Shown piece after piece: positions 1 to 5,124 of a stretch of DNA of 5,124 nucleotides (within the stretch, counting starts at the first letter, position 1; each line of letters opens with the position of its first letter). The stretch spans positions 1-5,124 of the forward strand of contig JAISGW010000107.1 of the NCBI GenBank assembly GCA_031262895.1, given 5' to 3'. The notes beneath the pieces were generated by a model. It was given only the letters and a program-made list of their open reading frames with translations. It had not been told where the DNA came from and did not search any database. The position numbers and the translations under genes are program-made. The DNA comes from Tannerella sp. (GTDB lineage: Bacteria > Bacteroidota > Bacteroidia > Bacteroidales > Tannerellaceae).

Positions 1-1155
1 GGTGCCCTGGGTTATGCCGGGCATCCGGAGTTTTTAGGGATGATGCTCGGCATCGTGGCGGTCGACGCCTTTTGCTGTATTCCTTTCGCTTATCTGCGCT
101 ACGAGCGGCGGCCTTTCCGCTTCATGGGCATCAAGCTGTTCTCCATTTTCCTGAATATCCTGCTGAACCTTTTCTTCCTGTTGGCCTGCCCTTGGCTGCA
201 CGTACATGCTCCGGGCTGGGTGGACTGGTTCTACGTTCCCGGTTACGGGGTGGGTTATGCTTTCGTGGCAAACGTATTCACCAGCGGCGCCACCTTTCTG
301 CTGCTCTTGCCCGACATGCGGCCGGCCTTCCGTTTTCGTCCCGACTTCGGCCTGCTCCGGAAGATGCTTTCCTATTCTTTTCCCATCCTGATTTTAGGCG
401 TCGCGGGCATTTTCAACCAAACGGCCGACAAGATACTCTTCCCCTTTCTGTTTTCCGACAAGACCTATGCGCAGGAGCAATTAGGTATCTACGGTGCTTG
501 CTTCAAAATATCCGTGGTGATGGCTATGTTCACCCAAGCCTTCCGCTATGCGTATGAGCCTTTCGTCTTCGCCCGCAATAAGGCCGACGATAACCGCGGA
601 GCCTACGCCGAGGCCATGAAGTATTTCATCCTTTTCGCGTTGTTCGTCTTCCTCGGGGTGATGTTTTATCTGGACATCCTGCGCCATTTCGTCACGCCGG
701 CCTACTACCCCGGTTTGCGCGTGGTCCCTATCGTGATGTTGGGCCAACTCTTCTTCGGCATTTATTTCAACCTTTCTTTCTGGTACAAGCTGACCGACCA
801 GACGCGCTGGGGCGCCTATTTCTCTTCCATCGGCTGCGTGGCCACGGTGGCCATCATCCTCGCCTTCGCCCCGACTTACGGCTACATGGCCTGCGCTTGG
901 GCTTCTTGCCTCTGCAACGCCCTGATGATGCTGCTTTCCTATTTCTTTGGGAAGAAACGTTTCCCCATTCCTTACGAGTTGAAGGTCATCGGGCTGTACA
1001 CGTTGCTGGCAGCCGCCTTGTACGCGGCCGGCATGTGCCCGCGAATTGCCTCCGAAGTGCTACGGCTGCTTTGGCGCAGCCTTCTCCTGCTGCTCTTTGC
1101 CGCCGCCCTCACCTACGGCTACAGGCGGGCGCGCAGAAAAGAAGCGGCCGTATAA
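1..1155 (+). CDS. Polysaccharide/oligosaccharide flippase-like membrane protein, 5'-truncated by window edge
   Basis: The reading frame is open from base 1 (GALGYAGHPEF...) to TAA at 1153-1155, giving 384 visible residues; the true start lies outside the window, and the ATG at 40 is unlikely to be the start because coding continues upstream of it. Numbering the first window codon as 1, about ten hydrophobic segments are visible, roughly at 14-32, 44-63, 83-103, 124-138, 206-223, 241-261, 272-291, 297-315, 330-344 and 353-371. The stretch around 123-190 (SYSFPILILGVAGIFNQTADK, then LGIYGACFKISVVMAMFTQAF and YEPFVFA) is typical of the second half of Wzx/RfbX-type flippases of the MOP superfamily, which move lipid-linked sugars across the inner membrane. 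The Arg/Lys-rich tail (YRRARRKEAAV) is probably cytoplasmic. Family members are usually about 480-500 residues, so roughly the first 100 are missing. No glycosyltransferase neighbour is visible, so capsule, O-antigen or another polymer cannot be distinguished. Confidence 0.88.
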   Translation, partial: GALGYAGHPEFLGMMLGIVAVDAFCCIPFAYLRYERRPFRFMGIKLFSIFLNILLNLFFLLACPWLHVHAPGWVDWFYVPGYGVGYAFVANVFTSGATFLLLLPDMRPAFRFRPDFGLLRKMLSYSFPILILGVAGIFNQTADKILFPFLFSDKTYAQEQLGIYGACFKISVVMAMFTQAFRYAYEPFVFARNKADDNRGAYAEAMKYFILFALFVFLGVMFYLDILRHFVTPAYYPGLRVVPIVMLGQLFFGIYFNLSFWYKLTDQTRWGAYFSSIGCVATVAIILAFAPTYGYMACAWASCLCNALMMLLSYFFGKKRFPIPYELKVIGLYTLLAAALYAAGMCPRIASEVLRLLWRSLLLLLFAAALTYGYRRARRKEAAV

Positions 1156-1192
1156 AAAGCGAACAGACCCTTCCTCCCGGAAGAGCCTGCCC
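1154..1192 (-). terminator. Strong intrinsic terminator, minus strand, overlapping flippase stop codon
   Basis: Read on the minus strand, the 5' arm GGGCAGGCTCTTCC (1192-1179), loop GGGA (1178-1175, a GNRA tetraloop) and 3' arm GGAAGGGTCTGTTC (1174-1161) form an uninterrupted 14-bp stem including four G-U wobbles. GC and then five U residues (1158-1154) follow. On the plus strand the wobble pairs become A-C mismatches, leaving only a 5-bp continuous core (CTTCC/GGAAG) with no following T-run. The element is therefore oriented to stop leftward transcription, not the flippase mRNA. Confidence 0.7.
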
Positions 1193-1275
1193 TATGAAAC
1201 AGTGTGTGTCTGTCTTGTGTGTGTAATTATCTAAAATGAAAAGATGCCGTTGTTTTTTTGCTGTCCTTTCGAACA
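1154..1275 (-). ncRNA. Candidate leftward small RNA (~120 nt)
   Basis: A minus-strand transcript is inferred from three aligned signals. First, a -7 box TACCTTTG lies at 1288-1281. Second, a short hairpin at the expected 5' end has arms TGTTC/GGACA closed by a GAAA (GNRA) tetraloop, at + positions 1275-1262. Third, a 14-bp terminator hairpin is followed by UUUUU at 1158-1154. Between the two hairpins the RNA would be A/C-rich and poorly structured (an AC-repeat-like stretch at 1224-1200). No ATG occurs on this strand between the proposed start and the terminator, so a protein product is unlikely. The RNA would be antisense to the 3' UTR of the flippase mRNA and would end on its stop codon. 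The signals are seen in the sequence; transcription and function are inferred. I do not recognise a known RNA family. Alternatively, the terminator simply serves other leftward transcription and the -7 box is fortuitous. Confidence 0.5.
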
Positions 1276-1280
1276 CGTTG

Positions 1281-1288
1281 CAAAGGTA
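1281..1288 (-). promoter_or_regulatory. Leftward Bacteroidota-type -7 box (TACCTTTG)
   Basis: TACCTTTG on the minus strand matches the TAnnTTTG -7 consensus of Bacteroides promoters and is followed by CA, as is common in this group. A transcript would begin near 1275. No TTTG lies at the usual 19-21-bp distance upstream; the nearest is at 1317-1314 (25-bp spacer), inside the first direct repeat. This suggests a weak or activator-dependent promoter. Confidence 0.5.
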
Positions 1289-1311
1289 GAGCGCCGGATT
1301 CCCAAGAGAGT

Positions 1312-1371
1312 GACAAATCGTACGAATGTTGCGACAAATCGTACAAATCAAAAATGACAAATCGTACGAAT
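1312..1371. repeat. Three direct 16-bp repeats, likely operator (consensus GACAAATCGTACRAAT)
   Basis: Copies lie at 1312-1327, 1333-1348 and 1356-1371. Copies 1 and 3 are identical, also sharing a preceding T; copy 2 differs by one base (G to A at position 13). Start-to-start distances are 21 and 23 bp, about two helical turns, so bound proteins would sit on one face of the DNA. Each copy contains the core TCGTACGA, an 8-bp palindrome that is broken in copy 2 (TCGTACAA). The array lies between two divergent -7 boxes and ends 32 bp before the rightward one. This layout is typical of binding sites for an activator such as an AraC-family protein, but the regulator is not in the window and its identity is inferred only. 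Confidence 0.8.
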
Positions 1372-1403
1372 CCGCTCCGGGTCGAAGTTTCGGCTGAAGG
1401 CTG

Positions 1404-1411
1404 TATCTTTG
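1404..1411 (+). promoter_or_regulatory. Rightward -7 box (TATCTTTG) for the MFS transporter gene
   Basis: TATCTTTG followed by CA matches the Bacteroides TAnnTTTG -7 element. Transcription from about 1416-1419 would give a short leader of roughly 22-25 nt before the ATG at 1441. No TTTG-like -33 element lies 19-21 bp upstream; the third operator repeat ends at 1371, about where an upstream activator would contact RNA polymerase. The box is framed exactly by the inverted arms GGCTG (1399-1403) and CAGCC (1412-1416). Confidence 0.65.
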
Positions 1412-1424
1412 CAGCCGCTAAAAA

Positions 1425-1430
1425 AGAAGG
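1425..1430 (+). promoter_or_regulatory. Ribosome binding site (AGAAGG) for the MFS gene
   Basis: AGAAGG within an A-rich run ends 10 nt before the ATG at 1441. An in-frame TAA at 1438-1440 directly precedes that ATG, so no longer ATG start exists. A second in-frame ATG at 1450 (MKELEAP) is possible but sits farther from the site. Confidence 0.5.
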
Positions 1431-1440
1431 CATCGCGTAA

Positions 1441-3045
1441 ATGGTTACAATGAAAGAATTGGAGGCGCCCGTCCGCAGTTGGGTCCCCGACTGGCTGGGT
1501 TTGGCGGCCATATTCATCATCGTCTTGCCCGTCATGATGCTGAACGGCTCATACACGGGTAGTATGTTGGAAGTTTCCGGCACCTTGGGCACCAATTCGG
1601 AAGATATCACGATGGGCTTCTATTCGGCGGCGGTAGGCATGGCCACAGCCTATCCTATCGTGGGCAAGGCCTTGGCCGCCTTTTCCGTCAAGTTCCTGTT
1701 GCTTGCCGACTTGGTACTACAATTCTTTTTAAGTTGGGTCTGTGCCCGCTCGCAAAATGCCGATATTCTTATCGTTTGCAGCTTCCTCATCGGCTTCTTG
1801 AAAGAGTTCATCATGGTTTGGTTCATCCGCTACTCGAAGAAAATATTCAGCAAGACCAATTCCCGCAGCGAATTTTACGGATATTTTTATCCCATGGTAT
1901 TTGGCGGCGGACAGTTGTCCATGGTGTTGACGGCGCAATTGGCCTATCATTACAATTGGCGGTACATGTATTACTTCATGATGTTGCTCATTTTGCTGGC
2001 CATCCTGCTGGTTATCGTATGTTTTCGCAACAACCGCCCCACGAAGGTGATTCCCCGTGACGAGTTGCACATCCGCGAGATGATTATCATCTCCACCGGA
2101 CTACTGATGCTGATGTATGTCCTGAACTACGGGAAGATGCTCGACTGGATGGCTTCCACGAGGATATGCATCTACCTGATACTTTCGCCCATGCTGATTG
2201 CCCTCTTCATCTGGATACAGCATTATTCCTATAAGCCTTACGTAAACCTGACTCCGCTTTGGCAGCCAAAAACTCTTATCGGCTACCTGTATATGATCAT
2301 CACCATGTTTTTCTGCACTTCGACGACCTTGTTGAGTAATTACATGAACAGCATCCTAAAGGTTGACAGCACGCATACCTATTCCTTATATATATTCCTG
2401 ATTCCCGGCTTCGTGGTCGGAGGTTTTATCTGCTTCTGGTGGTTCCGTTGGCAACGTTGGCGCTTCCGTTACCTCGTGGCGGGCGGAATGGCCTGCCTGT
2501 CTGCCTATTTCGGCATCCTTTATTTCGGCATTTCGCCTACTTCAACTTACCAGATGCTTTACCTGCCGGTCTTTCTCCGGGGTTTGGGCATGATGATATT
2601 GATTATTTCCTTCGCTTTGTTCGCCACGGAAGATTTGAAGCCGAAATATCTCCAGCCGAACGCCTTTTTCTTTATTGTTTTCCGTTCGGCATTGGCACCT
2701 GTCATGGCCACCTCCTTTTATAGCAATACGCTCTATCAACTAAGGCAATCTTACCTGTATTCCCTTTCAGAAACCGTCACGGCAGTCGACCCCTTAGCCG
2801 CTACGCGCTATAGCCAGTCCTTGCACGCGGCTTTGGCCGGAGGGCACGGTTACAGCGAAGCCGTGCAACTGGCCACGAATTCTCTTTACAATACCTTGCA
2901 ACAGCAAAGCCTGCTACTTGCCTTAAAGGACATTTTGGGTTATTTGCTGGTCATCTCACTGGTCATCGCCATCATTTCGCGTTTCATCCCCTTCCACAAG
3001 ACCGTTCGCGTGGTCTTCGCCAAGACCGGCGACGACATGGTTTAA
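1441..3045 (+). CDS. DHA2-type (EmrB/QacA-like) 14-TM major facilitator transporter
   Basis: This 534-residue inner-membrane protein has about 14 hydrophobic segments, roughly at 18-36, 58-78, 84-102, 108-128, 149-168, 174-195, 213-230, 241-260, 279-298, 315-334, 344-363, 372-395, 408-426 and 493-516. The count and order fit the 14-TM drug:H+ antiporter (DHA2) group. Family-like landmarks are the early MLNGSYTGSMLEVSGTLG / YPIVGKALA region (33-79), the LRGLGMMILI segment (379-388) and the long extracytoplasmic loop between the last two helices (about 427-492), followed by LKDILGYLLVISL. The expected role is proton-driven export of a toxic or small hydrophobic compound; the substrate cannot be read from sequence. 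EmrB-type pumps usually work with a periplasmic adaptor (EmrA/HlyD) and TolC, but neither is adjacent: the gene has its own promoter and operator repeats and is followed by a terminator. From memory, similar Bacteroides proteins are sometimes mislabelled as beta-carotene monooxygenases; nothing here supports such an enzyme. Confidence 0.85.
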   Translation: MVTMKELEAPVRSWVPDWLGLAAIFIIVLPVMMLNGSYTGSMLEVSGTLGTNSEDITMGFYSAAVGMATAYPIVGKALAAFSVKFLLLADLVLQFFLSWVCARSQNADILIVCSFLIGFLKEFIMVWFIRYSKKIFSKTNSRSEFYGYFYPMVFGGGQLSMVLTAQLAYHYNWRYMYYFMMLLILLAILLVIVCFRNNRPTKVIPRDELHIREMIIISTGLLMLMYVLNYGKMLDWMASTRICIYLILSPMLIALFIWIQHYSYKPYVNLTPLWQPKTLIGYLYMIITMFFCTSTTLLSNYMNSILKVDSTHTYSLYIFLIPGFVVGGFICFWWFRWQRWRFRYLVAGGMACLSAYFGILYFGISPTSTYQMLYLPVFLRGLGMMILIISFALFATEDLKPKYLQPNAFFFIVFRSALAPVMATSFYSNTLYQLRQSYLYSLSETVTAVDPLAATRYSQSLHAALAGGHGYSEAVQLATNSLYNTLQQQSLLLALKDILGYLLVISLVIAIISRFIPFHKTVRVVFAKTGDDMV

Positions 3046-3049
3046 AATC

Positions 3050-3088
3050 AAGAAGCGGGCTTGTGCGCAACACAAGACCCGCCTCTTT
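3050..3088. terminator. Bidirectional terminator between convergent MFS and susD genes
   Basis: The arms GCGGGCTTGTG (3055-3065) and CACAAGACCCGC (3071-3082) pair through GCGGG and CTTGTG with one bulged base, around a 5-nt loop. Outer pairs (AAGA at 3050-3053 with TCTT at 3084-3087) can extend the stem past one mismatch. The minus strand continues with TTCTTGATTTT, a reasonable U-rich tail for susD; the plus-strand tail (CTCTTTC) is weaker. The position, just after both stop codons, supports shared use. Confidence 0.75.
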
Positions 3089-3108
3089 CACGTATAATTA
3101 ATCAGGGC

Positions 3109-4944
3109 TTATTGCCATCCGGGATTGTTCGGTGCCAACTGCGGATTCAAGGTCAGCTCGTTTTGCGGGATAGGTTGGAGGTAGTCCCTGCCGAGATTGA
3201 ACTTGTATCCGTCACTCATGGAAGGATAGTTGGCGTAAGGGTCTATGTAACCGTTGGCGTCGGTCTTCAGCGCAGCCAGACGTTCGTCGAATTTCTCCTG
3301 TCGGGAGAAGTCGGTCTCGGCTAAAGGCCCAAGGTCGGCGAATTTGAAGCCGTTCCATTGCGCCAGTTTGGCTCCGACGGGGCGTTTGCCTACGACCAGT
3401 TCTCCGGCGGCGGCCCAACGGAAAATATCATCAACCCGGAAGCCTTCGCAGGCCAGCTCTACCTTACGTTCGCGGCGGACGGCTTGGATAAGATAACCCA
3501 AATTGGCGAATTCGAAATTCGAGTCCGGGCTGCCTTCCAACTTCATGTCAGCCATGCCGACCCGCCGACGAAGCAGGTTGATGCTTTTGTCCAAGTCTGC
3601 CTGTGTCAGTTCGCCCAATTCGGCTTTGGCCTCGGCATAAATCAGCAGTACTTCACCAAAGCGGAAATAAATGAGTGCCTGGGTGCCGGTATCCCCACCG
3701 GGAGAGTCGGCATTTTCATAATCATGACCCTTATATATTTGATAACCTGTCGGGCAGGACTCTTCCAAGTCCCAACCGTCGAAAGCCGGCGCCCAGAAAT
3801 AGGTGACGGGCGAGGAGAGTTTCCATTTATAATGCTTTTCGTCGGGTACCTGAAAGATTTGGCTCAAGCGGGGGTCACGGTCTTTCACCAAGTCCAGCAG
3901 GCTGGCGTCGCCGTGGTACAGCGGATTGCCGGCACTGATGGGTGTCCCGTCGATGCATAAGTAAGAGTCGACGAGGTTCTTGGTCAACCCGCGTGCCGAA
4001 CCGTTGGGCGAATAACGGGTCCAGTTATTGCAAATAACCCCCTGCTGGTAACGACGCCAAAGCAGCACTTCTTTGCTGCCGCTGTAATCATGCTGGATAA
4101 ACAACTTGGTGTAGCCGTCTTCCTGCCCAACATTGTCCAGGGCGGGGAAACCGTTGGCTTCACCCATGGCCATCAGTTCACTTGCAGCCGAGGCGGCCTT
4201 TGCCAGGAAATCCGCACTTTTGTTGACGGGTGCGGCGAACGGTGTTCCGGCATGATACTTTTCCCAGGTTCCCTCATACAAGGCAATGCGGGCTTGCAAG
4301 GCCAGGGCCGTTTCTTTGGTGACACGGCCGTTGTAACTGCCGCCGGCCCGGGCAGAGAGGTAACTGACGGCCTGGTCAAGGTCATCCATGATAAAATCGA
4401 CCACCTCATTACGGGGCGAGCGGGCTGCGAAAAGGATTTCCGAGTCGACCGTTACCGTGGTCTTGGCTATGGGCAGGGCACCGAACTTCTTTAGCATGTC
4501 AAAGTAGAAAAGCGAACGGAAGAAGAGCGCTTCGCCCACATAAGGCTTCACAGTTTCAAAGGATGTCTTTTCCTCCACCGCTTTATAATGGTCGAGGAAA
4601 TAGTTGATGTCGCGCAAGATTTTCCAATCCCAGCCGGTAGCATCGGCATAGGCGAACTGTCCGTTCATACGGGTATTCGGATTGTAACGTATCTCGGTGT
4701 CGCTGCCGTTGTCGGCATCGTAGCCATAAATGCCGATGGAACCCCAGCCGTTCTGCTTGCTCAACAAGGCGTCTTCGTTATAGAAATTATTAACGTAAAG
4801 ACGCAGGTCGTTTTCCGATTGCCAGAACTTGGCGTCGTTGATGTCCGACATGGGCGCCCGGTCCAAGAAACTGTCGTTACAGGCAGGGAGGAGGGTCAAA
4901 GTACACAGGCCGAAGCCCAGTGCTACCTTATATATCTTATTCAT
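3109..4944 (-). CDS. RagB/SusD family nutrient-uptake outer membrane lipoprotein
   Basis: This 611-residue surface lipoprotein should form the lid of a SusCD complex, capturing a nutrient (usually a glycan) for import by the SusC channel. An SPII signal peptide (MNKIYK, hydrophobic core, lipobox LPAC with Cys22) is followed by the typical NDSFLDRAP. The N-terminal SusD-like domain (about 23-220) includes the helix EALFFRSLFYFDMLKKFGALPI (138-159). The C-terminal RagB/SusD domain (about 290-611) shows DPRLSQIF (357-364), the TPR-like YFRFGEVLLIYAEAKAELGE (426-445), RRERKVELACEGFRVDDIFRW (490-510) and the family ending YLQPIPQNELTLNPQL...NNPGW (588-610). It is somewhat longer than the common 500-560 residues but shows no break. 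The start ATG at 4944-4942 lies 12 bp after the susC stop; upstream is only A-rich AAGAA, so reinitiation or translational coupling is plausible. A terminator follows directly, so susD is the last gene of its operon. Substrate unknown. Confidence 0.95.
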   Translation of the reverse strand: MNKIYKVALGFGLCTLTLLPACNDSFLDRAPMSDINDAKFWQSENDLRLYVNNFYNEDALLSKQNGWGSIGIYGYDADNGSDTEIRYNPNTRMNGQFAYADATGWDWKILRDINYFLDHYKAVEEKTSFETVKPYVGEALFFRSLFYFDMLKKFGALPIAKTTVTVDSEILFAARSPRNEVVDFIMDDLDQAVSYLSARAGGSYNGRVTKETALALQARIALYEGTWEKYHAGTPFAAPVNKSADFLAKAASAASELMAMGEANGFPALDNVGQEDGYTKLFIQHDYSGSKEVLLWRRYQQGVICNNWTRYSPNGSARGLTKNLVDSYLCIDGTPISAGNPLYHGDASLLDLVKDRDPRLSQIFQVPDEKHYKWKLSSPVTYFWAPAFDGWDLEESCPTGYQIYKGHDYENADSPGGDTGTQALIYFRFGEVLLIYAEAKAELGELTQADLDKSINLLRRRVGMADMKLEGSPDSNFEFANLGYLIQAVRRERKVELACEGFRVDDIFRWAAAGELVVGKRPVGAKLAQWNGFKFADLGPLAETDFSRQEKFDERLAALKTDANGYIDPYANYPSMSDGYKFNLGRDYLQPIPQNELTLNPQLAPNNPGWQ

Positions 4945-4956
4945 ATACCAATTCTT

Positions 4957-5124
4957 TTAAAGTGTAACATTGATGCCGAAAGCCCAAGTCCGTTCCAGAG
5001 GATACACTTTGGCGGCCGAAGTGACGATTTCCGGGTCGATGATATTCATCAAGCCCGTAAAGGTGGCGAGGTTCTCCACGTTGGCGAAGATGCGGACCTT
5101 TTCAAAGCGAATTTTCTGGAGCCA
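4957..5124 (-). CDS. SusC/RagA family TonB-dependent transporter, C-terminal end only
   Basis: Reading leftward from the window edge, an open frame of 55 codons ends at TAA (4959-4957). It translates as WLQKIRFEKVRIFANVENLAT, then FTGLMNIIDPE, and finishes YPLERTWAFGINVTL. The KVRIFANVENLATFTG motif and the aromatic-rich last strand (R-T-W-A-F-G-I-N-V-T-L) are the characteristic end of SusC-type outer-membrane beta-barrels, whose terminal strand is read by the Bam machinery. The full protein would be about 1000 residues, so almost all of it lies beyond the right edge. It imports the ligand bound by SusD using TonB energy. The 12-bp gap to susD and shared strand place both in one operon whose promoter is outside the window. 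Confidence 0.93.
   Translation of the reverse strand, partial: WLQKIRFEKVRIFANVENLATFTGLMNIIDPEIVTSAAKVYPLERTWAFGINVTL

Noticed and set aside
481..747. Minus-strand open frame within the flippase gene
   Set aside because: Its His/Glu/Asp-rich composition is the typical antisense shadow of a hydrophobic membrane-protein gene; no start signals.
1252..1258. T7 run as a plus-strand terminator for the flippase mRNA
   Set aside because: No stable stem directly precedes it on the plus strand, so it is not a convincing intrinsic terminator; where the flippase mRNA ends is unclear.
1109..1360. Minus-strand 83-codon open frame through the intergenic region
   Set aside because: It requires a TTG start inside the repeat array, upstream of the leftward promoter, runs through the terminator hairpin into the flippase coding sequence, and has a low-complexity, Cys/Arg-rich composition unlike a real protein.
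1312..1371. Triple repeat as a small CRISPR array
   Set aside because: Units are only 16 bp with gaps of 5 and 7 bp, no spacers of useful length and no cas genes; the promoter position fits an operator instead.
1734..2060. Open frames in both other orientations within the MFS gene (1734-2060 + and 1729-2070 -)
   Set aside because: Both overlap well-supported membrane helices of the MFS protein and have no ribosome binding site or recognisable domain.
3358..3960. Plus-strand 200-codon open frame inside susD
   Set aside because: It lies wholly antisense to a clear SusD with family motifs throughout, has no ribosome binding site, and looks like a shadow of the susD codon pattern.
1..5124. tRNA, rRNA, insertion sequence or attachment-site signatures
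   Set aside because: No cloverleaf-like segment, transposase fragment, terminal inverted repeats or paired direct repeats flanking a gene could be seen.

Overview
The window looks like chromosomal DNA of a gut-type Bacteroidales bacterium (Bacteroides, Parabacteroides or Prevotella relatives; genus not resolvable by eye, base composition roughly balanced). The support is a SusC/SusD pair, an SPII signal on SusD, Bacteroidota-type -7 boxes (TAnnTTTG) and A-rich rather than strong Shine-Dalgarno translation starts.

Layout from left to right. (1) 1-1155, + strand: the C-terminal part of a polytopic oligosaccharide/lipopolysaccharide flippase-like protein, cut by the window edge. (2) 1156-1440: a 285-bp intergenic region with no convincing protein gene but much regulatory structure. 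It has a leftward -7 box (1281-1288), three direct 16-bp repeats (1312-1371), a rightward -7 box (1404-1411) and, at the left end, a minus-strand terminator hairpin whose U-tract overlaps the flippase stop codon. Together the leftward promoter and terminator outline a candidate ~120-nt small RNA. (3) 1441-3045, + strand: a 14-TM, EmrB/QacA-like (DHA2) major facilitator. (4) 3046-3108: a bidirectional terminator between convergent genes. (5) 3109-4944, - strand: a full-length SusD/RagB lipoprotein. (6) 4957-5124, - strand: the last 55 codons of the SusC/RagA TonB-dependent transporter, 12 bp upstream of susD in the same operon.

The SusC/SusD pair should form an outer-membrane nutrient uptake complex of unknown substrate. 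The MFS protein is probably an inner-membrane exporter under its own regulated promoter. The flippase belongs to envelope polysaccharide assembly. These are three independent units; nothing in the sequence ties their functions together. The most notable object is the 1154-1411 region: divergent promoters around a triple-repeat operator, with a probable non-coding RNA leaving to the left.
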